Source: Micromonospora gifhornensis (GTDB taxonomy: Bacteria > Actinomycetota > Actinomycetes > Mycobacteriales > Micromonosporaceae). From it: DNA of 64,000 bases. Of the stretch, positions 39,074-47,319 are shown one piece after another; position 1 is the first letter of the stretch; each line of letters starts with the position of its first letter. The DNA is taken from assembly GCF_016863515.1 (NCBI RefSeq), contig NZ_BOPA01000039.1, positions 1-64,000 of the forward strand, in the 5' to 3' direction. The notes under the pieces were generated by a model, which saw nothing but the letters and a program-made list of their open reading frames with translations, did no database searches and was not told the DNA's origin. The position numbers and the translations under genes are program-made.

Positions 39074-40825
39074 TCAGCGCCGCCAGGCCGCCCAGAGTTC
39101 GGCGTACCGGCCACCGGCGGCGACCAGGTCGTCGGGGCGACCGAGTTCGACGATCCGACCGCCGGACATCACCGCCACCCGGTCACAGGCGTGCGCCTGG
39201 GTGAGCCGGTGCGCCACCACGATGGCGGTACGACCCCGGATCACCGCCTGGCTGGCCAGTTCGAGCTGCTGGGCACCGGCGCTGCCGGCCTCCGCGCTCG
39301 CCTCGTCCAGCACCACGATCGGCGGGTCGAGCAGGACGACCCGGGCCAGCGCCAACTGCTGGGCCTGACCGGGGGTGAGCGGATGCTCGCCGTCGCCGAC
39401 CCGGGTGGCCAGCCCGTCCGGCAGGGCGGTGACCCAGCCGTGCGCGCCGACCAGCCGCAACGCGGCGTGCAACTGCTCGTCGGTGGCGTGCGGGGCGGCC
39501 AGCCGCAGGTCGTCGGCGAGCGTGCCGGCGAAGACGTGCACCTCCTGGGTCACCACGCCCACGGTGCGACGCAACTCGTCCGGGCCCAGGTCGTCGATCA
39601 ACCGGTCACCCAGCCACACCGCGCCGTCGGTGGCCGGGAACACCCCGCCGAGAATGGCCGCGAAGGTGGTCTTGCCGGCACCACTTTCGCCCACGATCGC
39701 CAGCGACTCACCGTCGGCGATCTCGATCGACACATCGTGCACGACCGTCGGGCCGGCGGCGTACCGGTGCGACACCGACTTGGCGGTGACCCCGGCGGGC
39801 CCCCGGGTCGGCGTCTCGGCGGTCCGCTGCGCCGGCACGTCGACCTCGGTGACACCGACCAGCCGGGCCAGCGCCGCGCCGGCCGACTGGATGTCGTTGA
39901 ACGAGATCAGCAGCATGCCGAGCGGGCCGAAGAGGCGGTGGAACAACAGCGCGGCGGCGGTCACGTCACCGACACTGCTGTCCCCGGCGCGCACCAGCAG
40001 GAACCCGGTCAGCAGGACGGCGGTCAGGCCGATCGCCTCGGCGTAGTTCATCATGTTCGCGAACCAGAGGAACCCGCGTACCGCCCGCAGCCGGGCGTCG
40101 GCCGCCTCCTGGGAGGCCTGCTCGACCCGCTGGCTCTGCCGCTGTTCCATGCCGTACGCGTGCACAGTCCGGACCCCGCCGAAGGTGGTCAGCAGGCGTT
40201 GGGTGCGGACTGCGGCGGCCTGCCGTTCGGCGGCGTAGAGACGCTTGGCCGCCGGCACGAACCGGCGCAGGCTCAGCGCGTACACCGGGAAGACGACAAG
40301 GAACGCGGCGGCGATGCGCCAGTCCAGGGCGGTGAAGCCGACGAACGTGACCACGACTGTGACAAGTGCGGTGAAGACGCCGGCGGCCAACTGGATCGAG
40401 TCGGTGACCTGCTCCACGTCGTCGGTGACCCGGGAGGCGACATCCCCGGAGCCCGCGCTCTCCAGCCGGGCCGAGTCCATCCGCAGCGCGTGGTCGAGGA
40501 CCTCCTCCCGCAGGTCCGCGCAGGCCCGCATGCCCCACTCGGTGACCAGCCAGCGGGCGGCACCGGTCAGCACCGCGGCGGCGAAACCCACGCCGAGGAT
40601 CCAGGCCGAGGTCAGCAGCAGCGACCGGGTGGTACCGCCGGCCACCACCAGATCGACGAGCCGACCGAGCAGCAACGGTACGACGACCGCGGCGGCGCTG
40701 GCCGCCAGCGAAGCCGCGATCGAGGCCCAGCCGAACATCGGGTGGCGGCGCAGCGCCCGCCAGAAGGTGGCCAGGGCGGCCCGGCCGGTGGCGACGGGCA
40801 GCATCGCCGACGTCGGGCCGCTCAT
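39074..40825 (-). CDS. ABC exporter half-transporter, catalytic subunit of heterodimer
   Basis: A 583-aa fusion of a six-helix membrane domain (1-315) and a nucleotide-binding domain. Walker A GESGAGKT (379-386), the Q-loop (GVVTQEV), Walker B (VVLDEAS) and the H-loop His (VAHRLT) are intact, but the signature is LTPGQ instead of LSGGQ and the D-loop is altered. This is the mirror image of its partner, so the pair should build one working and one dead ATP site. ATG overlaps the partner stop by 4 bp (ATGA). An iron box precedes the operon, so a siderophore is the likely substrate. Confidence 0.9.
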   Translation of the reverse strand: MSGPTSAMLPVATGRAALATFWRALRRHPMFGWASIAASLAASAAAVVVPLLLGRLVDLVVAGGTTRSLLLTSAWILGVGFAAAVLTGAARWLVTEWGMRACADLREEVLDHALRMDSARLESAGSGDVASRVTDDVEQVTDSIQLAAGVFTALVTVVVTFVGFTALDWRIAAAFLVVFPVYALSLRRFVPAAKRLYAAERQAAAVRTQRLLTTFGGVRTVHAYGMEQRQSQRVEQASQEAADARLRAVRGFLWFANMMNYAEAIGLTAVLLTGFLLVRAGDSSVGDVTAAALLFHRLFGPLGMLLISFNDIQSAGAALARLVGVTEVDVPAQRTAETPTRGPAGVTAKSVSHRYAAGPTVVHDVSIEIADGESLAIVGESGAGKTTFAAILGGVFPATDGAVWLGDRLIDDLGPDELRRTVGVVTQEVHVFAGTLADDLRLAAPHATDEQLHAALRLVGAHGWVTALPDGLATRVGDGEHPLTPGQAQQLALARVVLLDPPIVVLDEASAEAGSAGAQQLELASQAVIRGRTAIVVAHRLTQAHACDRVAVMSGGRIVELGRPDDLVAAGGRYAELWAAWRR

Positions 40826-42513
40826 CGCAGCACCACCTCGGCGTACGCGGACCGGGCGAGCAGGTCCCGGTGCCGCCCGACGGCCGCCACCCGACCGGCG
40901 TGCACGAAGACGACCCGGTCGCAGCGGTCGAGCAGCGGGGCGCTTGTGGTGACCAGGACGGTGGCCCGCTCACCGTCGGCACGGTAGACGCGTACCCCGT
41001 CGGCGATGGCGTGTTCGGTGACCGCGTCGACCGCCGTGGTCGGATCGCGCAGCACGGTGACCGGCCGGTCGGCGAGCAGCGCCCGGGCCAGGGCGATGCG
41101 CTGCCGCTGACCGCCGGAGAGGTCCAGCCCACGGTCGAGCAACTCCCGGTCCAGCCCGGCGTCGCCGTCGGTGAGCACGTCCACGCTGGCGGCGGCCATG
41201 CCCCGGCGCAGCGCGTCGTCGTCGTGCTCGTCGCCGGTCTGCAGCACCTCGCGCAACGTGCTGCCGAACAGGTCCACCGCGTGCGGTTCGACCAGGACGA
41301 CCCGGCGCAGCGTGGCGACGTCGAGGTCGGCCACCGGCGTACCGGCCAGCGTCACCTCGCCTCGCTCGGGTGGCCGCGCCCCGGCCAGCAGGTCGGTGAT
41401 GGCGTCGGCGGTACGGGTCTGCTCGGTGACCACACCGAGCAGCTCCCCGGGACGCACGGTGAGGCTGACGCCGTCCAGTCCGGGGGCGTGCACCTCGTCG
41501 AGGACGAGCGGGCCGGGCCGCGCCACCGTGTCACCGGACCCGGCCTGTTCGGATGCGGCGAGCACCTCGGCCACCCGGGCCGCGCTGGCCCGGGCGGTCG
41601 CCAGCCGGAAGACGCAGTCGGCCAGGTTGAGCACCGGGTCGCTGATGAAGGTCGCCAGTCCGACGATGGTGATGAGCTCACCGACGGTGATCCGCCCCTG
41701 GAGGGCGAACCAGCCGGCGAGCGCGGCGACCACCGTGACCAGCAGGCCGGTGGTGAACGTCGACACACCGACGAAGGTCGCGCCGGCCCGCACCGCGCCG
41801 ACGTTGGCCCGCAGCGAGGTACGGCTGGCCGCCCGGTAGCGGCGGGCCGCCTCGTCGACGCCACCGAACCCGCGCAGCGGCCGAAGCCCGCGCAGCAGGT
41901 CGGAAGCGGTCGCCGCGGCCCGGCCGATGGCCTGCTGCTGTGCGGAGGTGTGCCGTTCCACCACCGGCCCGAGCGCGTGGAGCCCGAGCACCAGCAGCGG
42001 CACACCCACCACCAGCCCGAGCCCGAGCGACCAGTCGATGCGCAGCAGCACCACCGTCGCCACCGTCAGGCCGAGGAACGCGGAGATCATCCGGCTGCCC
42101 AGCTCCAGCAGTTCGGCGGCGGCCTGGGTGTCGGAGGTGGCGATCGACAGCAGTTCGCCGTTCTGCCGGTTGGTCCGGATGCCCCGCCCGGTGAGCACCC
42201 GCCGGACCACCTGCATGCGCAGGTCGTGCGACTCTCGCACCACTGCCTTGGACAGGAACCAGAACCCGAACCGCCAGCCCATGGTGAGCGCCAGGAACAG
42301 CGCGAAGATCCCCACCACCGACCAGACCATCGCCGAGGTCGACCCGGTCCCCACCGCCTGGTCGATGACCAGACCGATGGCCACCGGGACGAGCGCCTCA
42401 CAGACCTGGTGCAGCGACCAGAAACCGGCACACAGCGCCGTGTCGCGGCGCTGCCGCCGGAACATCCCACCGATCAGCCGGCCGGTCGGCACCGCCGCAG
42501 GGGTCTTCGTCAT
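40822..42513 (-). CDS. ABC exporter half-transporter, degenerate-site subunit of heterodimer
   Basis: A 563-aa ABC exporter subunit. The membrane domain (about 1-310) looks normal. In the ATPase domain the Walker A position reads GVVTEQTRTAD (360-370) with no GKS/T, Walker B has Arg-Asp (489-490) where Asp-Glu is normal, and the H-loop His is Thr523. Only the signature LSGGQRQR (465-472) is intact. It can therefore only complete the ATP site of the downstream partner. First gene of an iron-box operon; ATG at 42513. Confidence 0.88.
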   Translation of the reverse strand: MTKTPAAVPTGRLIGGMFRRQRRDTALCAGFWSLHQVCEALVPVAIGLVIDQAVGTGSTSAMVWSVVGIFALFLALTMGWRFGFWFLSKAVVRESHDLRMQVVRRVLTGRGIRTNRQNGELLSIATSDTQAAAELLELGSRMISAFLGLTVATVVLLRIDWSLGLGLVVGVPLLVLGLHALGPVVERHTSAQQQAIGRAAATASDLLRGLRPLRGFGGVDEAARRYRAASRTSLRANVGAVRAGATFVGVSTFTTGLLVTVVAALAGWFALQGRITVGELITIVGLATFISDPVLNLADCVFRLATARASAARVAEVLAASEQAGSGDTVARPGPLVLDEVHAPGLDGVSLTVRPGELLGVVTEQTRTADAITDLLAGARPPERGEVTLAGTPVADLDVATLRRVVLVEPHAVDLFGSTLREVLQTGDEHDDDALRRGMAAASVDVLTDGDAGLDRELLDRGLDLSGGQRQRIALARALLADRPVTVLRDPTTAVDAVTEHAIADGVRVYRADGERATVLVTTSAPLLDRCDRVVFVHAGRVAAVGRHRDLLARSAYAEVVLR

Positions 42514-42529
42514 CCTGGCCTCACTTCTG

Positions 42530-42549
42530 AAGTTAGGCCAGGCTAACTT
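42530..42549. promoter_or_regulatory. iron box (IdeR/DmdR-type operator)
   Basis: AAGTTAGGCCAGGCTAACTT has perfect 7-bp arms. Its core TTAGGCCAGGCTAAC differs at two of 15 positions from the classic TTAGGTTAGGCTAAC box. It lies 16 bp upstream of the ABC exporter operon start, so iron-bound repressor would block transcription. Confidence 0.78.
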
Positions 42550-42612
42550 GTCGCCTGTCCGGCTGAGCGGCCGGATCGTGCTGACGTGGCCACAGCCGGG
42601 GTTGTTCGGACG

Positions 42613-42864
42613 CTACTGCGCCGTGGTGGCGCAGGGTCCGTCGTGCTGATCGCGGCGTTGGCAGCGGCCGGGTCCGTCGCCCCGGGCGTCACACCACACG
42701 CGGGTACGCAGGAACTGCTTGTCCTCTTCGCTGAGGGTGGTCTCGCCGAAGTCGACGACGGTGATGTGGCCGAGCGAGTCACGTAACGCGACCGCCAGGT
42801 CGACAGCCTCGTCCAGGCTGGTCAGCGTGGTCGGGAGGTGGATGATCCAGCGTGGTGCGCTCAT
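42613..42864 (-). CDS. small hypothetical protein (third gene of mini-operon)
   Basis: An 83-aa protein, MSAPRWIIHLPTTLTSLDEAV..., with an alpha/beta opening, a central acidic helix around SEEDKQFLRT and a Cys/His/Asp-containing tail (WCDARGDGPGRCQRRDQHD). I do not recognise the family. Its start overlaps the previous stop by one base (TGATG), so it is coupled to the DivIVA-like gene. Confidence 0.6.
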   Translation of the reverse strand: MSAPRWIIHLPTTLTSLDEAVDLAVALRDSLGHITVVDFGETTLSEEDKQFLRTRVWCDARGDGPGRCQRRDQHDGPCATTAQ

Positions 42865-43118
42865 CACCGCCCGCCCTGCGGGTGATCTGTCGGGTGGCGG
42901 CAGGCGTTGTGCCGGGACTGCCACTGCCGCAACGCCTGCCGGATCCGTTCGGCCTCGGTGTTGGCGGTGACCACCTCCCGCTGCAACCGCGCCATTTCGT
43001 CGGCCACCCGACCGAGCAGTGCCTCGACCTGCCCCGGGTCCCATCCCCGCCAGCGACGGTCGAACGTGGCGGCCCGTACCTGATGCGGATGCAGTTGCTC
43101 CCCGGACAGGTAGATCAT
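42864..43118 (-). CDS. DivIVA-domain-like small protein
   Basis: An 84-aa protein. RAATFDRRWRGWDPGQVEAL resembles the N-terminal crossed motif of DivIVA-type proteins (F/R ... GYD...VD), followed by a coiled-coil helix (VADEMARLQREVVTANTEAERI). In this short form it may be a small membrane-curvature or scaffold binder, or simply a relic of the domain. ATG at 43118 overlaps the preceding stop by 4 bp. Confidence 0.65.
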   Translation of the reverse strand: MIYLSGEQLHPHQVRAATFDRRWRGWDPGQVEALLGRVADEMARLQREVVTANTEAERIRQALRQWQSRHNACRHPTDHPQGGR

Positions 43119-43369
43119 CGCCGGGGCGCTTCCTGCTCGGCGATCAGCAACCGCACCTGCCGGTCGGTCAGGCCACGCTGGTCCACCACCCGCTGCCCCC
43201 ACCGGTGCAGCCGACACGGATGCGGCGCCCGGTCGTTACGGCACCGCAGCCCTTCCGGCCACTGCTCCGCGGCATGCACACTCAACGCCCTGACGGCGAA
43301 GCCGACATCCTCGGCAGTCACGTACGGCGGCAACGGCAACTCGCCGAGCACCTCATCGATCGAATCCAT
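43115..43369 (-). CDS. small hypothetical protein (first gene of mini-operon)
   Basis: An 84-aa protein, MDSIDEVLGELPLPPYVTAEDVGFAV..., with a His/Cys/Arg-rich middle (CRNDRAPHPCRLHRWGQ) and a C-terminal helix. Ribosome binding site GGGAGGGAC is strong. Not a family I know. It is the first of three overlapping small genes divergent from a mini-GntR regulator. Confidence 0.62.
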   Translation of the reverse strand: MDSIDEVLGELPLPPYVTAEDVGFAVRALSVHAAEQWPEGLRCRNDRAPHPCRLHRWGQRVVDQRGLTDRQVRLLIAEQEAPRR

Positions 43370-43714
43370 GTCCCTCCCTGAATAGCGGCACCGAGACGGG
43401 CGGGGACGCCGTACGCCGCTCGGGTCGACGCCGCCGGAGCCCAGCACCCGCCCCGGGCCTGCCTGCTTCCCGCCACTACCGGACCTGGTCGCGGATCGTG
43501 CGGGCGTTTGGACGCCGGAGCAGCGACTGAGCGGGAGCCTGGGGTCACTCCGCTGATCAGGGGGATGCTGCTCCGACGCAGGAGTCACCACAGTGCCTAG
43601 CTGGGTGTTTCCTCATCTCCGCACCTTACCGGCATTACTGGTAAAGTCAACGTTGCCCTTGAAGTTCTCCCGGCTGGCGTGATCAGATGTGTGGGCCTAG
43701 CTGGGAGTCCTTGC
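43370..43714. other. 345-bp divergent regulatory region of the mini-GntR cluster
   Basis: Non-coding between the three-gene operon and the GntR-like gene. It holds the TTACC...GGTAA dyad at 43626-43644 and two copies of GCCTAGCTGGG (43595-43605 and 43695-43705) exactly 100 bp apart; the second lies next to the gntR ribosome binding site. I see no RNA gene. Confidence 0.45.
43626..43644. promoter_or_regulatory. GntR-type operator dyad
   Basis: TTACC at 43626-43630 and GGTAA at 43640-43644 bound a 19-bp imperfect inverted repeat (TTACCGGCATTACTGGTAA). Placed between the divergent small-gene operon and the gntR gene. Confidence 0.5.
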
Positions 43715-43954
43715 ATGCCCACACCACGGAAGTTCGAACCGCACTACCGGCGGATCATTGCCGACATCCGAGCACGCGTCGCGTCGGGAGAGTGGCCACC
43801 AGGCCACAAGCTGCCGTCGACGAAGGCGCTCGCCGAGATGTACGGCGTCAACAGTCAGACGACCGTCCGCCAGGCTGTCACCATCCTGATCGAGACCGGC
43901 GAACTCTACGGTCACCAGGGGCTTGGCGTCTTCGTGGCGGAGCAGGAAACGTGA
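43715..43954 (+). CDS. minimal GntR-type DNA-binding protein
   Basis: A 79-aa protein consisting only of the GntR winged helix: YRRIIADIRARVASGEWPPG, LPSTKALAEMYGVNSQTTVRQAV and HQGLGVFVAEQET. There is no effector domain, a form common in actinobacteria. ATG at 43715 has GGGAG nine nt upstream. It probably regulates the divergent three-gene operon. Confidence 0.88.
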   Translation: MPTPRKFEPHYRRIIADIRARVASGEWPPGHKLPSTKALAEMYGVNSQTTVRQAVTILIETGELYGHQGLGVFVAEQET

Positions 43955-44019
43955 GCGCCACATGTTCAGCCGAGGGCTGCCTGAGCGTGGCCACCCATAG
44001 CAACGCCCCGACAGGCCAG

Positions 44020-44048
44020 CGCCCGTCCGGTCACTGACCGGACGGGCG
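44020..44048. terminator. bidirectional hairpin terminator
   Basis: CGCCCGTCCGGTCA (44020-44033) and TGACCGGACGGGCG (44035-44048) form a perfect 14-bp inverted repeat around a single C. It separates gntR from the convergent secreted protein gene. Confidence 0.85.
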
Positions 44049-44066
44049 GCGTCGGAGAAGGCTCGG

Positions 44067-45527
44067 TCAGCAGAGCCCGTTGCACCCGCCGCCGTTCGGC
44101 GGTGGCCCGTTGAGCCACGGCTGGGGCAGGCCGGGCACGTGCTCCGGCTGTGCCGAGGTGATGCGCGGCTCGGAGAAGACCGAGTTGTACGCGTTGGCGG
44201 TGTCGTCGACGTAGATGATGCCGGTCAGCTTGTTCTCCGGGATGGTGCCGTCGGCGTACGTCGGCGTCCAGTTGCGTACCGGCGTGATGTTCGTGCCGAC
44301 GATCCGGGTGAACCCGTCGCTGCCGGTGAGGATCGACACGACATCGCTCGTGTAGTCCGGGTTGACGTAGCCGTGGTCGTTCTCCGTGCCGTCACCGCCG
44401 TCGTCGCCGTGGTCACCCCCATCGTCGTGGCCACCGCCGGAGTCGTTGTCGTCGGAGTCGTAGTACATGTTGATGCCGTCGTCGCAGCTGCCGCTCGCGT
44501 CGCAGGTGGTGATGGTCTGGCTGCCGGTGCTGTGCGTCGAGTCGGTGAAGATGACCGACTCCATATGGATGGTGCCGAGCTCCTTGCCGTCCTCGTCGTA
44601 GACGTGGTAGATCGTCTCCAGCCAGCTGTCCAGCTTCCCGTCCTTCGAGTGGGACTTCGACGTGCTCTCGCTGACCAGACGTCCGTGCACGTCCCAGACC
44701 CAGGTGTGCTCCTCGATGTAGACGCCACCGTCTTCGCCACGTTCCTCGTACTGGTGCAGGACGGTGTCGCCGCGTGAGCCGTCGGCGTTGAAGTACTCCT
44801 GCACCGAACCACCCGGCACCAGGTCCACGACGCCGCGCGATCCGTCGGCGTAGTGCAGCTGGTAGTCGAAGTCGTCGAACCAGCCGCCCTTCTCGGTCTT
44901 CACGATGCCGCCGTGCGCGACGGGACTGCGCCCCGTCACGCCGGGCTGGTACTCGACGAAGTGCGAGTCGAACGGAGTCAGCAGGCTGCCGCTCAGCGGG
45001 TCACCGACGGACTGCGAGATCCGGCCGCGGCCGATCGCGACACCGTCACGCTGCACCGACAGCTTCAACTCGTCGAACCGCTTGAGGTCGATGCCCAGCC
45101 GGCTGTAGGCGTCCTTGCGGACCGGCAGCGCGAAGACACCGAGGGTCGGCAGGTTTGTGGTCGTCTCCCTGAGCTTCAGGATCTCCTCGGGGAACGCGAT
45201 GAAGCTGCCGCGACCGTACGCGAAGGACGGCAACTTGTTGACCGAGGCCACCTCGACGACCACCGGGAGGCTCGGCGTGCTGTGCGGGTCGTGCGGATCG
45301 GTGCCGGCGGCCACCTCGTCGGCGTCGCTGACACCGTCGGCGTCGCTGTCGACGACCCGCCAGGACAGGTAGCAGCCGGTCGGGTCGCAGAGCCGGGCGT
45401 ACGACAGGCGCGGCCGCTCCGACGGCTTGTCGGCGGCGGCGGGGGTGCTGATGGCGACAAGTGCCATGGACATGGCGAACAGGGGAGCGACGATCATCGC
45501 CACTCTCATTCGGTTACGGACTGTCAT
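44067..45527 (-). CDS. large secreted protein with calcium-type TSP3 repeat
   Basis: About 486 aa. The signal peptide (hydrophobic run MIVAPLFAMSMALVAI) ends near AAA-DK. A thrombospondin type-3-like calcium motif follows: DSDADGVSDADEVAAGTDP. The middle is beta-rich with repeated Asp/Gly turns (DADGSRGD, YADGSRGV). A Gly/Asp/His-rich spacer (about 370-395, GGGHDDGGDHGDDGGDG) separates a C-terminal domain ending in a proline-rich, cysteine-ended tail. No family name found. The start is uncertain: ATG 45527 or the GTG at 45542, neither with a good ribosome binding site. Confidence 0.65.
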   Translation of the reverse strand: MTVRNRMRVAMIVAPLFAMSMALVAISTPAAADKPSERPRLSYARLCDPTGCYLSWRVVDSDADGVSDADEVAAGTDPHDPHSTPSLPVVVEVASVNKLPSFAYGRGSFIAFPEEILKLRETTTNLPTLGVFALPVRKDAYSRLGIDLKRFDELKLSVQRDGVAIGRGRISQSVGDPLSGSLLTPFDSHFVEYQPGVTGRSPVAHGGIVKTEKGGWFDDFDYQLHYADGSRGVVDLVPGGSVQEYFNADGSRGDTVLHQYEERGEDGGVYIEEHTWVWDVHGRLVSESTSKSHSKDGKLDSWLETIYHVYDEDGKELGTIHMESVIFTDSTHSTGSQTITTCDASGSCDDGINMYYDSDDNDSGGGHDDGGDHGDDGGDGTENDHGYVNPDYTSDVVSILTGSDGFTRIVGTNITPVRNWTPTYADGTIPENKLTGIIYVDDTANAYNSVFSEPRITSAQPEHVPGLPQPWLNGPPPNGGGCNGLC

Positions 45528-45607
45528 GATTCGTACGGTCACACCTGCCCGACGCGGCGCAGACCGTTGAGTCGGTAACCAGTCGATCCACCGTCGACCC
45601 GGGCGAA

Positions 45608-45621
45608 ACCCTAGCTAGGGT
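45608..45621. promoter_or_regulatory. 14-bp palindromic operator
   Basis: ACCCTAGCTAGGGT is a perfect palindrome in the divergent region between the secreted calcium-repeat protein and the LuxR regulator gene. It is a likely binding site, perhaps for the LuxR protein itself. Confidence 0.55.
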
Positions 45622-45628
45622 GTGCCTG

Positions 45629-45664
45629 CTACACCCGCCCGACGAACTACACCCGCCCGACGAA
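45629..45664 (+). repeat. 18-bp perfect tandem duplication before luxR gene
   Basis: CTACACCCGCCCGACGAA occurs twice head to tail (45629-45646, 45647-45664), immediately before the GGACGGAC ribosome binding region of the regulator at 45673. It is outside the coding sequence. Confidence 0.85.
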
Positions 45665-45672
45665 GGACGGAC

Positions 45673-47250
45673 GTGGACATCGATCAGCATTCCCACGGTC
45701 TCCAGGAGCGCCAGGAGCAGGAGCCCCAGGAGGAGGCCGACCGGCTGCTGGCCGCGGCCGACCGTGCTGGTGACCGGGTGACCGCCGCCCGTCTGGTCGC
45801 GGAGGCGTTCCTCGCGGTGTCCCGTACCGCCGACCCGGCCGGCCTGCCCCCGATGGTGCGGCGACTGGCGGTCCTGCGCGCCCGGGCGGCGACCCCGCCA
45901 GCCGGTCTGCCCGTCCAGGCGTCGACCCCGCAGGCCGGGACGCGCAGCCGCGAGGTGGCCGCCCGGCAGCGCGAGATCGAGTTCCTCCACCACGCCATCG
46001 CCGCCGCGGTCGGCGCCCGCACCGGCCGCCGACTCGCCCGGCGCGGGCCCGCCACCCCGCCTGGCCCGGCCCACCCCGACGAGGCACTGCGCCTGTTCGC
46101 CGCCGCCGGGCTGCACCACGATCCGCTGTACGTCGAGTGCGCCATGATCGCGACGCTGAGCGCCCAGCGTCCCGACCAGATCAGACCGCTCTTCGCCCAG
46201 GTGGTCGAGCCGTGGCTGACCGACGACCGGATCGACGCGGCCCGCCGTACGCGGTTGACCACCATGCTCGGCATGGGCGAGGCGTGGTCCGGTGACCTGT
46301 TGCGCGGCCGGACCACGCTGCGCCGGGCGCACGGGTACGCCGTCGCCGCCGGCCGCCTCGACCTGGAGGCCGAGATCGCCTCCTGGCTGGCCAAGTGCGA
46401 GGCGCTCTGCGGTGACCTGGCGCTGGCCCGGCGTCGGCTCGCCGAGGCGCGGGTGCTGGCCGCCCGATCCGGCTCCGCCTGGGTGGGGTCGCACATCGCC
46501 GAGTGCGCCGCCGCGCTGCACCTGGCCAGCGGTGACGTCGACGCCTGGGTGGGAGTGGTGGGCCGGCTCGTCGGCTCGGCCGTCGGGGCCAACTCGGGTC
46601 TGGTCTTCGAGCACCGCTGCGAGTTGGCCACCTACCACGCGCTGCGCGGTGATGCCGCCACCGCGCAGGCGGTCGTCGCCGCCATCGAGGATCCGCCACT
46701 GGACTGGCCCGGTGCGCCGGCGCTGCCGGCCTGGCGGGCGTGGATCGTCGACCCTCAGAACCCGGCGACGATGGCCTGGCTCGAACGCTCCCTCGTCGGC
46801 CTCAACCGGCCCGTGGAACGGCTGTCGCGTGCCCGGCTGGCCTGGTTGCTCGGCGGATGGCATGCCCGCTGTGGACGGCGCGCCGACGCGATCCGGTTGC
46901 TGGAACTGGCCAGCAGCGAGTACGCGGCGACCGGTGCGGCCGGCCTGCTCGCCCGCGTCGCCGTCGACCTCGCCTCGGTGGCCGAACGGGCCATTGCCAC
47001 CGGCGCGCCACCGGGTGGCCGGTCCGGCCAGATACCGGCGTCGGCCACCGGATCATCGGCACCTGTCGAGGCCGCGCTGACCACCACCGAGCGCCGGGTC
47101 GCCGCCGCCGTCGCCGAGGGACTCAGCAACCAGGAGGTCGCCGCGCGGCTGTCGGTGTCGATCAAGACGGTCGAGTTCCACCTGCGCAACGCCTACCGCA
47201 AACTCGGCGTACGCAAGCGCACCGAACTCGTCAGGTACCTGCTGCGCTGA
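45673..47250 (+). CDS. LuxR-type transcriptional regulator with long helical N-terminus
   Basis: A 525-aa regulator. The first 440 residues are helical and alanine/arginine rich, with TPR-like hairpins (for example GDLLRGRTTLRRAHGYAVAAG and GDLALARRRLAEARVLA); no P-loop is present, so it is not a MalT/LAL ATPase. The C-terminal 65 residues are a LuxR helix-turn-helix: LTTTERRVAAAVAEGLSNQEVA and SIKTVEFHLRNAYRKLG. GTG at 45673 follows AAGGACG. It probably controls the divergent secreted protein or itself through the palindrome upstream. Confidence 0.85.
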   Translation: MDIDQHSHGLQERQEQEPQEEADRLLAAADRAGDRVTAARLVAEAFLAVSRTADPAGLPPMVRRLAVLRARAATPPAGLPVQASTPQAGTRSREVAARQREIEFLHHAIAAAVGARTGRRLARRGPATPPGPAHPDEALRLFAAAGLHHDPLYVECAMIATLSAQRPDQIRPLFAQVVEPWLTDDRIDAARRTRLTTMLGMGEAWSGDLLRGRTTLRRAHGYAVAAGRLDLEAEIASWLAKCEALCGDLALARRRLAEARVLAARSGSAWVGSHIAECAAALHLASGDVDAWVGVVGRLVGSAVGANSGLVFEHRCELATYHALRGDAATAQAVVAAIEDPPLDWPGAPALPAWRAWIVDPQNPATMAWLERSLVGLNRPVERLSRARLAWLLGGWHARCGRRADAIRLLELASSEYAATGAAGLLARVAVDLASVAERAIATGAPPGGRSGQIPASATGSSAPVEAALTTTERRVAAAVAEGLSNQEVAARLSVSIKTVEFHLRNAYRKLGVRKRTELVRYLLR

Positions 47251-47319
47251 CCGGATCGTTCCGCAGCGGTGCTCGATCGTGGCTGGTGCGCCCCGACCGG
47301 GGACGGTCAGGATGAACGC

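Noticed and set aside
39074-42549. Siderophore biosynthetic gene cluster around the iron box
   Set aside because: No NRPS, NIS synthetase, lysine/ornithine monooxygenase or siderophore-binding protein is present in the window.
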